From Lysobacter capsici (GTDB lineage: Bacteria > Pseudomonadota > Gammaproteobacteria > Xanthomonadales > Xanthomonadaceae), in assembly GCF_014779555.2 (NCBI RefSeq), contig NZ_CP094357.1, positions 4,278,001-4,342,000 on the forward strand: 64,000 nt of DNA, written 5' to 3'. A program made the position numbers and the translations under genes. The notes under the pieces were generated by a model that saw nothing but the letters and a program-made list of their open reading frames with translations, made no database searches and was not told the DNA's origin. This document shows, piece after piece, positions 1-8,752 of this stretch (positions within the stretch are counted from its first letter, which is position 1; each line of letters starts with the position of its first letter).

Positions 1-2
1 GC

Positions 3-1160
3 TGCGACGATTGGGTCGATCCGGTCCGCCGCGAAGCCGAACGCTTGCTGGGTCGATTGTTGTTGCAAGACGACAGTGTTCTGTTCAACAGCCTGGATCT
101 CGCCTTGCGCTTGCGCGTGCGTGCGCGCTTCCGCGATGGCGTGTGGGCACGGCGCATCGAGCCCAGCCTGCGTTCGCCTCGGCACGCGCAGGCGCGCTGG
201 GCGTTGATCACCCACCCGTCGCCGCCGGTCCGCGAATGGGCCTATGCCGCCATCGCCGATTGCGATCCGCAACATCGCGACGACGCTTGCCTTGCCGCAT
301 TGAACGACCCGCACCCGCGTATCGCCCTGCAGGCACTGCGCAGCCTGAGCGAAAGCAACCGCACGATCGATCGCGATGCCCATCTAGCCCGTGCGACGAC
401 CTTCACCCATGCGGCGGTACGCACCGAAGCGCTGCGCCAAGTGCAGCGCTTCGGCCTGCCGAACGCACGCGAGGAATTGCGTCGCGCCTTGCTGGACCGC
501 TCCGCCGGTCCGCGCCGGGTCGCCGCCTATCTGCTGAAGACCCACTACGGCGAGGACGCGGCCGGGCATTGGCGCCAGATCGCGGCCGGCGCGGACAGCC
601 ACGACGCACGCGCCGCGCTCGTGTCGTTGAGCGATTGCGCCCAGCTTGAAGACGTCGACCTGCTCAAGCGCTGGTTCACTCATCCAACGCCGACGCTGCG
701 CGGCCATGCCTTGCGCGGCCTGATCCGCGCCCAGACACCGGACCTGCAATCGGTGCTGGCGCAGGCGACGCAGGATCGAAACTCCAAGGTGATGAAAGCC
801 GCGCTCGCCGCGTTCGCCAACGGCGCGGCGGCGATGACGCTCGCGATCCTGCAACGCGGCTGGGATCGCCACGACGATCCCGGCTACCGCGCGAAGATGA
901 TCGCGACCACCACGCTGATCGATAAATGGCAGGCGCTCGGCTTCCTGTTGCGAACGCTCGCGCAGGACAGCACCGCGCAATTGCAGAAGTGGATCGTCCA
1001 TCATCTACGCGACTGGACCTATACCGCCCGCTATCGGTTCGGCGCGCGCACGGATGGCGATACGCCGCGATTACTGAGCTTGTTGAACGACGCGCGGCCG
1101 CGCTTGCCCGACGATCTGGCGAATCAGATCGAGGGGTTCATCGATGCATCCTCGCGCTGA
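3..1160 (+). CDS. HEAT-repeat protein, 5' end outside the window
   Basis: The frame is open from base 3 to the TGA at 1158-1160, and residues upstream of the first possible start (a TTG at 45) still read like protein (CDDWVDPVRREAERL), so the gene almost certainly begins before the window. The visible 385 residues consist of repeated short amphipathic helices of about 30 residues with Ala/Leu/Arg periodicity, for example around the segments RWALITHPSPPVREWA and ALNDPHPRIALQALR, which is the pattern of HEAT or PBS-lyase-type solenoid repeats. Such solenoids bind other proteins or nucleic acids; no catalytic motif is visible. No specific partner can be named. The next gene is convergent, 42 bp away. 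Confidence 0.6.
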   Translation, partial: CDDWVDPVRREAERLLGRLLLQDDSVLFNSLDLALRLRVRARFRDGVWARRIEPSLRSPRHAQARWALITHPSPPVREWAYAAIADCDPQHRDDACLAALNDPHPRIALQALRSLSESNRTIDRDAHLARATTFTHAAVRTEALRQVQRFGLPNAREELRRALLDRSAGPRRVAAYLLKTHYGEDAAGHWRQIAAGADSHDARAALVSLSDCAQLEDVDLLKRWFTHPTPTLRGHALRGLIRAQTPDLQSVLAQATQDRNSKVMKAALAAFANGAAAMTLAILQRGWDRHDDPGYRAKMIATTTLIDKWQALGFLLRTLAQDSTAQLQKWIVHHLRDWTYTARYRFGARTDGDTPRLLSLLNDARPRLPDDLANQIEGFIDASSR

Positions 1161-1202
1161 CTACGCGCGAGTGCGGGGCGTCTTCCCGCCGCGCTGATCG
1201 GC

Positions 1203-2237
1203 TCAGGCCAGCGGCAAGGTACTCGTCGCCCTGCACAAATCGTCATGCAACCGCTGCACCGCCTGCGCCGCCATGACGTAATCGCGGCTGCCCAAGGCTT
1301 CAACGAAACGGCAGGACGCATAGCCCAGCGACTTGCGTTCGTAGTCCTCGACCCAGCGCTCTCGCTCGGGCATGCGCTCGGCGGCGATCGGCCATACGCC
1401 GGCCTTGGGCATCGAATCGGGCCGGTTCGATGCGACGCCCGCGCGCGATCGCGAGCGGGCCCGATCGCCGATGCGCCAAGGTTTCGGGCTGACCCGCGCG
1501 CGGAAACAATGCTGGCGCCGGCACAGCAGCGCGTAGTAGGCGTCGGCGCCGATCGCTTCGAAGAAGCCGATCACCGCCGGATCGTTCGGATCGAATACCC
1601 GGTGCATCGCCAGCAGGCGAAAACCGTTCGGCGTGCGGTACAAGCGCAGATGCCAGTCCGGATGCGCGGCGATGAAGGCGTCGATGCGTCTGCGCGCGCG
1701 GCCTTCGGCCCCGCCGTCGGCGCGATGGCGTGCGCGACCGCGTGCCTGGGCGAGCGCGATGGCGATGCCGGTGGCGAAAATCCAGCTCAGCAGGAACACT
1801 CCCAGATGCCGCGCCACCGCACCCGCGATCAACGCCGCCGCCAGCGACGAAAGAAAGTAGTACTTGTTCCAGGCCGATACCGGCTCGTCGAAATCGACGT
1901 CGGCGAACAACACGTCGGGCGAGTTGAGGCAGCGCGCGCCGTAGCTGTTGCGGGTGATGACGACATCGCCGTCGCGTTCGACGATCTGTTCGCGGATCGG
2001 CAGGCCTTCGGCGTCGTAGGGCACGCGCGGATCGCGCTTGGGCAGGCTGGCTCCGGCGAGGATGCGATCGAAGGCTTCGCGTGCACGCGCATCGGCCATG
2101 GCCTGGGCGTCGGCGAGGTTGGCGTTGGACCACCCGAAGCGACGCACCGTCAGCGAACGTCGTCCGGATACGTGGTCACGCCCGAACTGCTCGCTGATCC
2201 GGGCTTCGGCCCAGAATTCCGGAACGATCATCGCCAT
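1203..2237 (-). CDS. Conserved hypothetical membrane-anchored protein
   Basis: 344 aa. I chose the ATG at 2235-2237 (MAMIVPEFW) because a GGGAG lies about 6-10 bases upstream; the frame stays open further upstream but passes through repeat-bearing intergenic sequence. Residues about 126-165 form one or two hydrophobic helices, so the protein is probably anchored in the inner membrane with soluble parts on both sides. Conserved-looking soluble blocks are FADVDFDEP before the membrane segment and RLYRTPNGFRLLAMHR and RVSPKPWRIG after it. The DVDFD block followed later by TPNGFRLL loosely recalls the catalytic motifs of archaeo-eukaryotic primase folds, but this is weak and the histidine is displaced. 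The function is unknown. Confidence 0.7.
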   Translation of the reverse strand: MAMIVPEFWAEARISEQFGRDHVSGRRSLTVRRFGWSNANLADAQAMADARAREAFDRILAGASLPKRDPRVPYDAEGLPIREQIVERDGDVVITRNSYGARCLNSPDVLFADVDFDEPVSAWNKYYFLSSLAAALIAGAVARHLGVFLLSWIFATGIAIALAQARGRARHRADGGAEGRARRRIDAFIAAHPDWHLRLYRTPNGFRLLAMHRVFDPNDPAVIGFFEAIGADAYYALLCRRQHCFRARVSPKPWRIGDRARSRSRAGVASNRPDSMPKAGVWPIAAERMPERERWVEDYERKSLGYASCRFVEALGSRDYVMAAQAVQRLHDDLCRATSTLPLA

Positions 2238-2623
2238 GTCGCGCTCCCTGCCTGATTCGTCCGATTGTATGCGGCGCCGCCGTGGCCGGGAGCGGTGCCT
2301 GCGGGGATGGTGCGGGGACGAGGCGCGGACATCGAGGTCGTGTTGTGTTCGGATCGTGTCGTCGTCGGTGGATGGGGCGCGGTCGCGGCTTGCGCCGCTC
2401 CTACAGGGGGATCGCAGGCCGTAGCTCATGCCGCATGCAGCCGCTGTAGGAGCGGCGCGAGCCGCGACCACCCGAAGAGGCCGAATACCACGCGGCGACC
2501 GATGCGAAAGAATTCGGACGGGCTTGGCTCGAAACGGGGCACCGTCCAATACCCGCGCTGACCAAAGCCCGTACTGCCGTAGCTTCGGATTCAGGCGCTT
2601 TCGTACACAACTTCGGTTGGCAC
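2238..2623. other. Intergenic region with an inverted pair of REP-like repeats
   Basis: About 390 bases without a credible gene. It holds an inverted pair of 25-bp palindromic repeats (2381-2405 and 2445-2469). The remainder is ordinary GC-rich spacer before the nadM promoter. Confidence 0.6.
2381..2469. repeat. REP-like inverted pair
   Basis: A copy of GGTCGCGGCTTGCGCCGCTC plus CTACA at 2381-2405 faces a copy of TGTAGGAGCGGCGCGAGCCG plus CGACC at 2445-2469. Each unit is itself an imperfect palindrome (GCGGC..GCCGC). Two units in opposite orientation separated by 39 bases is the arrangement of a REPIN. The same unit recurs at 9405-9429, 26601-26625, 26694-26718, 26766-26790, 59296-59320 and 59368-59392. 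Confidence 0.8.
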
Positions 2624-2651
2624 TTGACGGCGCATCCCATCGGCGTAGCAT
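2624..2651 (+). promoter_or_regulatory. Candidate sigma-70 promoter of nadM-nadV
   Basis: TTGACG (2624-2629) and TAGCAT (2646-2651) are separated by 16 bases and lie about 57 bases before the nadM start. This is a good match to a housekeeping promoter. I saw no convincing NrtR- or NadR-type operator beside it. Confidence 0.5.
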
Positions 2652-2707
2652 TCGCCATACGCCAGCGGACAGACCGATGGCGACCAACTACTCCGTGAGG
2701 GATTCTC

Positions 2708-3763
2708 ATGGCAATCGAATTCGATTACCTGGTTTTCATTGGCCGCTTCGAGCCGTTCCACAACGGCCACGCCGCCGTCGCCCGCCACGCTCTGGCCAAG
2801 GCGTCCAAAGTCATCTTCCTGGTCGGTTCCGCCGACACCCCCCGCACCACCAAGAACCCGTTTACCGTCGCCGAGCGCGCGGTGATGATCCAGGCCGCGT
2901 TGGGCGATGCCGCCGACCGGCTGATCGTGCGGCCGCTGCGCGATCACCTCTACAACGAGAGCCTGTGGATCGCCAACGTCCAGCGCGCGGTCGCCGAGGC
3001 GGTGCGCGCCGACGGCGGCGATGCCGACGCGCGCATCGGCCTGATCGGCATGGACAAGGACGCCTCCAGCTACTACCTGCGCGAATTCCCGCAGTGGCCG
3101 CTGGTCGACGTCAGCCACACCGCCACCTTGTCGGCCACCGAGTTGCGCCGCTTCCTGTTCGAAGCCAACCAGATCGACAGCCACGGCGGCTTGATGCTGA
3201 TCCGCGCGAATGTGCCCGGACCGGTGTTCGACATGCTCGAAGCTTTCCGCAAAAGTTCGCCCGCGTTCACCCAGTTGGTCGCCGAGTACCAGTTCATCGA
3301 GCAGTACCGCGCGGCCTGGAGCGACGCGCCCTACCCGCCGACCTTCGTCACCACCGACGCGGTGATCGTGCATTCCGGCCACGTGCTGCTGGTGCGCCGC
3401 CGCGCCGAACCGGGCAAGGGCCTGTGGGCGTTGCCGGGCGGTTTCGTCGGCCAGCACGAAAGCCTGCTCGAAGCCTGCCTGCGCGAGCTGCGCGAGGAAA
3501 CCCGGCTCAAGCTGCCGCTGCCGGTGCTCAAGGGCTCGATCAAGGGCGAGCACGTGTTCGATCATCCCGAACGCAGCGCGCGCGGACGCACCATCACCCA
3601 CGCCTTCCACTTCGAATTCCCGGCCGGCGAACTGCCGCCGGTGCGCGGCGGCGACGACGCCGACAAGGCGCGCTGGATCGCGGTCAGCGAGGCGCTGGAA
3701 ATGGGCCCGCAGCTGTTCGAAGACCATCTGCACATTCTCGAATTCTTTCTCGGCCGCGGCTAA
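2708..3763 (+). CDS. nadM: Bifunctional NMN adenylyltransferase / Nudix hydrolase
   Basis: 351 aa. The N-terminal half (about residues 5-185) is a nucleotidyltransferase: GRFEPFHNGH at residues 12-21 carries the HxGH ATP-binding signature and SATELRR around residue 142 is the second ATP motif. It should convert nicotinamide mononucleotide and ATP to NAD. The C-terminal half (about residues 205-350) is a Nudix domain with the box GGFVGQHESLLEA followed by RELREET, expected to hydrolyse ADP-ribose or a related dinucleotide. The same two-domain order is known from the NadM-Nudix family of cyanobacteria and other bacteria. A GAGGGA precedes the ATG. It is followed after 75 bases by nadV, so the two steps of non-deamidating nicotinamide salvage are encoded together. 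Confidence 0.93.
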   Translation: MAIEFDYLVFIGRFEPFHNGHAAVARHALAKASKVIFLVGSADTPRTTKNPFTVAERAVMIQAALGDAADRLIVRPLRDHLYNESLWIANVQRAVAEAVRADGGDADARIGLIGMDKDASSYYLREFPQWPLVDVSHTATLSATELRRFLFEANQIDSHGGLMLIRANVPGPVFDMLEAFRKSSPAFTQLVAEYQFIEQYRAAWSDAPYPPTFVTTDAVIVHSGHVLLVRRRAEPGKGLWALPGGFVGQHESLLEACLRELREETRLKLPLPVLKGSIKGEHVFDHPERSARGRTITHAFHFEFPAGELPPVRGGDDADKARWIAVSEALEMGPQLFEDHLHILEFFLGRG

Positions 3764-3838
3764 GCGCACACGCACCGCCCGGCCTCTCGCCGGCGGACAG
3801 ACCGCCGGCTTACCCCAGACGCGAAGGAGCTTCCCGTC

Positions 3839-5263
3839 ATGCAATGCCTCGACAACCTGCTGCTCAACACCGACAGCTACAAGGCCAGCCACTGGCTGCA
3901 ATACCCGCCCGGCACCGACGCGACGTTCTTCTACGTCGAATCGCGCGGCGGCGTGCACGACCGCACCGTGTTCTTCGGCCTGCAGGCGATCCTCAAGGAA
4001 TACCTGGCCAAGCCGATCACCCACGCCGACATCGATGAAGCGCGCGACCTGTTCGCCGCGCACGGCGAGCCGTTCAACGAAACCGGCTGGCGCTATATCG
4101 TCGACCGCCACGGCGGTTTGATGCCGATCCGGATCCGCGCCGTGCCCGAAGGCACGGTGGTGCCGACGCATCAGGCGCTGGTGACGATCGAATCGACCGA
4201 CCCGGACGCGTACTGGGTGCCGTCGTATCTCGAAACCTTGCTGCTGCGGCTGTGGTATCCGGTGACGGTGGCGACGATCAGCTGGCATGCCAAGCAGACG
4301 ATCCGCCAGTTCCTGGAACGCACCAGCGACGATCCCGAAGGCCAGCTGCCGTTCAAGCTGCACGACTTCGGCGCGCGCGGCGTGTCCAGCACCGAATCGG
4401 CGGCGTTCGGCGGCGCCGCGCACCTGGTCAACTTCCTCGGCACCGACACGGTCTCGGGCCTGCTGCTGGCCAAGCGTTACTACCACGAGCCGATGGCCGG
4501 GTTTTCGATCCCGGCCGCCGAGCACAGCACCATCACCAGTTGGGGCCGCGAGCACGAGGTCGATGCCTACCGCAACATGCTGACCCAGTTCGGCAAGCCC
4601 GGCGCGATCGTCGCGGTGGTGTCCGACAGCTACGACATCTTCCACGCGATCCGCGAGCACTGGGGCAAGACCTTACGCGAGGAAGTGATCGCCTCGGGCG
4701 CGACCTTGGTGGTGCGTCCGGACTCCGGCGATCCGGTCGACGTGGTGCATCAGTGCGTGACCATGCTCGACGAAGCCTTCGGCCATACCGTCAACAGCAA
4801 GGGCTTCAAGGTGTTGAACCACGTCCGCGTGATCCAGGGCGACGGCATCAACCCGACCAGCATCCGCGCCATCCTCGAACGCATCACCAGCTACGGTTAC
4901 GCCACCGACAACCTCGCCTTCGGCATGGGCGGCGCGTTGCTGCAGCGGCTGGATCGCGATACCCAGAAGTTCGCGCTCAAGTGTTCGGCGGCGCGGGTCA
5001 ACGGCGAATGGATCGATGTCTACAAGGACCCGATCACCGACAAGGGCAAGTCGAGCAAGCGCGGCCGCATGACCTTGCTGCGCCACCGCGAATACGGCCA
5101 CTTCAAGACCGTGCCGGTGCCGCCGGACGCCGCGTCGCTGGAAGAAGCGGTCAAGCCGTTGGGCTTCGACGATGCGATGGTGACGGTGTGGGAGGACGGC
5201 AGGATCGTCAACGACTGGACCTTCGCGCAGGTGCGCGAGTTGGCTAACGCTACCCGGCTTTGA
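3839..5263 (+). CDS. nadV: Nicotinamide phosphoribosyltransferase
   Basis: 474 aa, the usual length for bacterial NadV and animal NAMPT. It joins nicotinamide and PRPP to give NMN, which the upstream NadM product adenylates to NAD. Family motifs are present: an N-terminal NLLLNTDSYKASHW, AAEHSTITSWGRE containing the catalytic histidine, VSDSYDIFHAI, VVRPDSGDP for the ribose-phosphate, and LAFGMGGALLQ. The start is supported by GAAGGAG nine bases upstream of the ATG. The protein is cytoplasmic and lacks a signal peptide. A composite palindromic repeat follows the gene. Confidence 0.95.
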   Translation: MQCLDNLLLNTDSYKASHWLQYPPGTDATFFYVESRGGVHDRTVFFGLQAILKEYLAKPITHADIDEARDLFAAHGEPFNETGWRYIVDRHGGLMPIRIRAVPEGTVVPTHQALVTIESTDPDAYWVPSYLETLLLRLWYPVTVATISWHAKQTIRQFLERTSDDPEGQLPFKLHDFGARGVSSTESAAFGGAAHLVNFLGTDTVSGLLLAKRYYHEPMAGFSIPAAEHSTITSWGREHEVDAYRNMLTQFGKPGAIVAVVSDSYDIFHAIREHWGKTLREEVIASGATLVVRPDSGDPVDVVHQCVTMLDEAFGHTVNSKGFKVLNHVRVIQGDGINPTSIRAILERITSYGYATDNLAFGMGGALLQRLDRDTQKFALKCSAARVNGEWIDVYKDPITDKGKSSKRGRMTLLRHREYGHFKTVPVPPDAASLEEAVKPLGFDDAMVTVWEDGRIVNDWTFAQVRELANATRL

Positions 5264-5277
5264 TTGCTGGCTCGCGG

Positions 5278-5407
5278 CCCTCACCCCAACCCCTCTCCCG
5301 TTGCACGGGAGAGGGCTAAGAGCGAGGCGATCGGGACACAACGCAACTATCGGATAGCAACGCAACCGGTTCCCTCTCCCGCTTGCGGGAGAGGGCCTGG
5401 GTGAGGG
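5278..5407. repeat. Composite palindromic intergenic repeat
   Basis: Two hairpins of the same sequence, CCCTCTCCCG with CGGGAGAGGG (5291-5315 and 5372-5395), lie inside an outer inverted pair of CCCTCACCC and GGGTGAGGG at the two ends. The block fills most of the gap between nadV and the radical SAM gene and looks like a dispersed intergenic repeat that would fold as RNA. Confidence 0.7.
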
Positions 5408-5474
5408 GATGAGCGTCGAAGACGCGAATGCTTCGGCTCTGTCGCCTCACCGAACAATCCATCGGAACCCACCC

Positions 5475-6623
5475 ATGCAAGCCCCCATCGAAGGGCTAGC
5501 CGCCGCGGACCCGGCGACCCTGCCCCTGAGCGCAGCCTCCTCGCTGTTCGAACGCCTGCGCGCGACCACGCCGCAACTCGCGCGCCGCGCGCCGGTCGAA
5601 CACGACGCCACCCGCTGGCATCCGCACAGCGTGAGCGGCCGACCCTACCGCTTCGCTCAACCGATCACCTTCACCCCGTACGCCTCGGTGCGCGCGTGCT
5701 CGGCGCGCTGCCGCTTCTGTTCGGAAACCCTGCGTCCCGTCGAAGGCGGCACGATGGCGCAGACCTTGCGTCCGGCCGACGATTATTTCCAAACCTTGGC
5801 GCAGGCGCTGGCGCAGCTGCGCGGCCTGCCGCTGTCGTGGTCGCTGTCGGGCCTGGAATCCAGCGACGACGAAGACTGGTTCCTGCAACTGCTGCACACC
5901 CTGCAACAGGCCGAACGCGACGGCGTCGTCGCGCAAGACCGCGTGCTGTACAGCAACGGCGCCGGCTTCGCGCGCGGTCGCGGCGAGGAACTGATCGCAG
6001 CGCTGCAAGACTTTGGCCTGTCCTGGGTCGAACTGTCGCGGCATCACCCCGACCCGCTGCGCAACCAGCGCATCATGCGCTTCCGCGACGGCGAAGCGGT
6101 CGCCGGCAACGCCGCGTTCGAAGCGGTCGCGCGCGCGATTTCGGCGGCGTTGCCGCTGCGCCAGGTCTGCATCCTGCAACGCGACGGCGTGGCCGATGCG
6201 CACGGCGTCGCCGCCTACCTCGACTGGGCCAGGCGATGCGGCGCCGGCACGGTGATCTTCCGCGAGTTCTCGCGCCTGGGCGAGGGCTACCGCGACAACG
6301 GCACCCGCCGTTATGTCGACAGCGAGCGCGTGGCGATCGAGCACGTGCTCGGCGATTGCATGGCCGCGCACTGGTGGCCGCGCCTGCGCGCGCTGCAGAT
6401 CACCGAAGGCTATTACTTCTGGAACCTGCGCTTGCGCGACGAGAGCAGCGGCCTGGAGGTGGTGTTCGAATCCTCCGACTACAGCGCGATGCACCGCCGC
6501 CACGCCAGCGGCGACATCTACAAACTGGTGTTCCATGCCGACGGCCGCCTGTGCGCCGGCTGGCAACCCGACCGCGACATTCTCTGGGACAAGACGCACG
6601 GAGCGATGCATGGACAACCGTAG
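5475..6623 (+). CDS. Radical SAM enzyme of unknown substrate
   Basis: 382 aa. The radical SAM cluster motif is CSARCRFC (Cys75, Cys79, Cys82; CX3CX2C), preceded by ITFTPYASVRA, as expected for the first strand of the barrel. A glycine-rich stretch and LSGLESSDDEDW follow at about residues 115-130, and ELSRHHPDPLRNQRIM at about 195. There is no obvious C-terminal SPASM or TRAM domain. I chose the ATG at 5475; an ATG at 5409 in the same frame would start inside the upstream repeat. The last 14 bases overlap the next gene, a methylase-like protein, so the two are translationally coupled and probably act together. The substrate cannot be told from the sequence. Confidence 0.8.
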   Translation: MQAPIEGLAAADPATLPLSAASSLFERLRATTPQLARRAPVEHDATRWHPHSVSGRPYRFAQPITFTPYASVRACSARCRFCSETLRPVEGGTMAQTLRPADDYFQTLAQALAQLRGLPLSWSLSGLESSDDEDWFLQLLHTLQQAERDGVVAQDRVLYSNGAGFARGRGEELIAALQDFGLSWVELSRHHPDPLRNQRIMRFRDGEAVAGNAAFEAVARAISAALPLRQVCILQRDGVADAHGVAAYLDWARRCGAGTVIFREFSRLGEGYRDNGTRRYVDSERVAIEHVLGDCMAAHWWPRLRALQITEGYYFWNLRLRDESSGLEVVFESSDYSAMHRRHASGDIYKLVFHADGRLCAGWQPDRDILWDKTHGAMHGQP

Positions 6624-7689
6624 TTGGTGGGTGCTGTCGCCCGATCCGCCCGAACACCGCCTGCCCGAGGATCTGCGCGGCCGCGACGGCTTCGACGGCC
6701 GCGACTGCGGCTGGGTCAACCAGATGCGGCCGTTCGTGCGCCACTTCAGTCGCCCCGGCCAGACCGTGTTCGATCCGTTCTGCGGCTTCGGCACGACCTT
6801 GCTCGCGGCCGCGCTGGAAGGCCGCGCCGGTTGCGGCGTCGAGATCGATCCCGACCGCGCCGCGCTCGCCAGCGAACGACTGCGGCGACACGGCGTCGCC
6901 GCGCCGATCGCGATCGGCAGCCTGCCGCAGACCGCGATTCCGCGCGCGATCGACCTGTGCCTGACCAGCGTGCCCTACTTCGGTTGCCGCTGGCCGCAAG
7001 CCAACGCGGACGACAGCCCGCGCAACCGCGATCAGCTGTACCTCGAACGCGACTACGCCGCCTACCTCGAACGCCTGCGCGACATCTTCCACGCAGTGCG
7101 CGCGGCCCTGCCCGACGGCGGCTACTGCATCGCGATGGCCGAGAACCTGGTGGTCGACGGCCGCATGCTGCCGCTGGCCTGGGACCTGGGCCGGGTGCTC
7201 GGCGCGATGTTCGTGGCGCGCGAAGAACGCCTGCTGTGCTACGAACGCGATGTCGCGCCGCTGCCCGCCGGCGCCAGCGCCAGCAACCGCAGCCACGAGT
7301 ACGCGCTGGTGATGCAGAAGATCGCCGAAACCATCTGCCTGCGCAGCACCATCGACGAACTGCGGGCGATGCGCGAGGCCGGCTTCGCGTTCGACTTGTA
7401 CGGCAGCTTCGCGCACTGGCTCGCGCACGACGGCGATCCGCCCGCGCGCCGACCCGGCGACGCGGACCTGCAATTGCCCGACGACGAGGATCGCTTCAAC
7501 GCGCTGCTGCACTGGCTGCACGAACGCCATTACGAACTCAGCCTGTGGGGCGAACCGGTGTTGCCGCCGGTGCGCATCGACCGGCTGCGCGCGCATTGGT
7601 ATCTGCGCGCGCAGCGCCGCGACCGGCTCGGACGCCTGGTGCGGCTGGACCTCAGCCTGGCCGGCCAGCCCGAAGTCGAGCGGGCGTGA
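6610..7689 (+). CDS. DNA-methylase-like protein with possible nucleotidyltransferase tail
   Basis: 359 aa. Residues about 35-240 resemble an N4/N6 amino-methyltransferase: DPFCGFGTT (residues 55-63) is the SAM-binding motif I, GVEIDPDRA follows as motif II, and TSVPYFG (119-125) occupies the place of the catalytic S/D-PPY motif, with a Val where a Pro is usual. The remainder is unusual: FDLYGSFAHWLA at 261-272 and GDADL at 283-287 have the GS...DxD layout of a minimal nucleotidyltransferase. That second assignment is inference. The ATG at 6610 overlaps the radical SAM gene by 14 bases. No restriction endonuclease is nearby. Confidence 0.72.
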   Translation: MDNRSWWVLSPDPPEHRLPEDLRGRDGFDGRDCGWVNQMRPFVRHFSRPGQTVFDPFCGFGTTLLAAALEGRAGCGVEIDPDRAALASERLRRHGVAAPIAIGSLPQTAIPRAIDLCLTSVPYFGCRWPQANADDSPRNRDQLYLERDYAAYLERLRDIFHAVRAALPDGGYCIAMAENLVVDGRMLPLAWDLGRVLGAMFVAREERLLCYERDVAPLPAGASASNRSHEYALVMQKIAETICLRSTIDELRAMREAGFAFDLYGSFAHWLAHDGDPPARRPGDADLQLPDDEDRFNALLHWLHERHYELSLWGEPVLPPVRIDRLRAHWYLRAQRRDRLGRLVRLDLSLAGQPEVERA

Positions 7690-7710
7690 GCGAACTCCGC
7701 CGCGCCGGCT

Positions 7711-8427
7711 TCAGGCCAGCGCTTCGGCGATCTGCTCCAGCCGCGCGCTTCCGCCCAGCGGCTTGAGCAGCGCCATGCAACGCGCGCGGATCGCCGCCGG
7801 CGCCATCGGCCAGGCCGGACTCAACCGCGACTTCGGAAACACCAGGTACAAGGTCGACCCGCTCGGCGCGCCCTTGCCGCTGGCCAGGTTCACCGTCTGC
7901 CCCGACAGATCGCTGGCCATGCGGATCGACACCTCGCCCAATGGCCGGTCCTGGCCGACATCGCCGACCACGCCGTAACTGCAGCGACGCGTTCGCGGGT
8001 GGTAGGCCACGACGAAATCGCCGAGCGCGCCGGTGCCGTTTATCTCCAGGAACGTCGCCGGCAAGGTCAGGTACGGAATGCGCGCGGCGTCGACATAGGC
8101 CAACGGATCGGTGCGCGGGCGCTCGGGATCGCTCAGCGCGGTCATCGAGATGTAGTAGCCGGCGTTGCGGCCACGACTTTGTTCCAGCGGCCGCCCGGGC
8201 CGCTTGGGATCGGCGACCAGCGCGCTGCGCCAGTCGCCGTCGGGCCAGCCGCTCAGGCGGATGTTCGCCAGCCCCAGGTTTTGTGGATGGTAGGCGTCGG
8301 GCGCGCCGTCCGCGGTGATCGAAATATGCGGGCTCAGATAGGCGTATGCCTGCTGAGTGCCTGCATCGAGTGTGTGAATCGAAGTTCCCTTAAAGTCCAT
8401 CCAACGGTCAACGACCAAAATACTCAC
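7711..8427 (-). CDS. GH75-like chitosanase family protein
   Basis: 238 aa. The start is a GTG at 8425-8427, supported by AAGGAGGG just upstream. The sequence resembles glycoside hydrolase family 75 (fungal-type endo-chitosanases): YHPQNLGLANI, GYYISMTALSDP, IPYLTLPATF, and the core GVVGDVGQDRPLGEVS, where the Asp and Glu of GD-VG and GE-VS are the likely catalytic acids. Family 75 enzymes cut chitosan and are usually secreted; no signal peptide is visible here, so export, if any, must use another route or the protein acts inside the cell. It converges with the upstream methylase-like gene. Confidence 0.65.
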   Translation of the reverse strand: MSILVVDRWMDFKGTSIHTLDAGTQQAYAYLSPHISITADGAPDAYHPQNLGLANIRLSGWPDGDWRSALVADPKRPGRPLEQSRGRNAGYYISMTALSDPERPRTDPLAYVDAARIPYLTLPATFLEINGTGALGDFVVAYHPRTRRCSYGVVGDVGQDRPLGEVSIRMASDLSGQTVNLASGKGAPSGSTLYLVFPKSRLSPAWPMAPAAIRARCMALLKPLGGSARLEQIAEALA

Positions 8428-8752
8428 GGCACCCTCCTTGCCTGGTCGACGAACACGGCGATGTTGCCGTGTTCTGTGCGCAGGCTAACGTGCCGACGCG
8501 CCGTTTCATGTCAATCCGACGTGATTTCGCGAGAATTTATTTTCCGGTTTCGGCGGACCTCGCGCGCGGCGAGCGATGGCTTGCGCGAATGCACGCGCGT
8601 GTTACCGAATCATCGTGTTCGCGATCTGTCCAATTAAAATTTCCCGCTGATTTTTTACGCACATAAGGCACATAAAGAATGCATTTTGCTGCGCGATATC
8701 GGCGCCGCCCGAAGTGAATCGCTCGCGGTACACAACAACGCGCCTACAACAT
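8428..8752. other. Intergenic region without recognised features
   Basis: About 325 bases, clearly richer in A and T than the coding sequence around it. It must contain the promoter of the GTG-initiated GH75-like gene on the minus strand. I see no repeat, RNA gene or terminator. Confidence 0.4.

Noticed and set aside
2591-4660. Long open frame of 689 codons on the minus strand
   Set aside because: It lies opposite nadM and nadV, which have clear motifs, and its protein is the low-complexity Arg/Val/Gly/His-rich kind produced by antisense reading of GC-rich genes.
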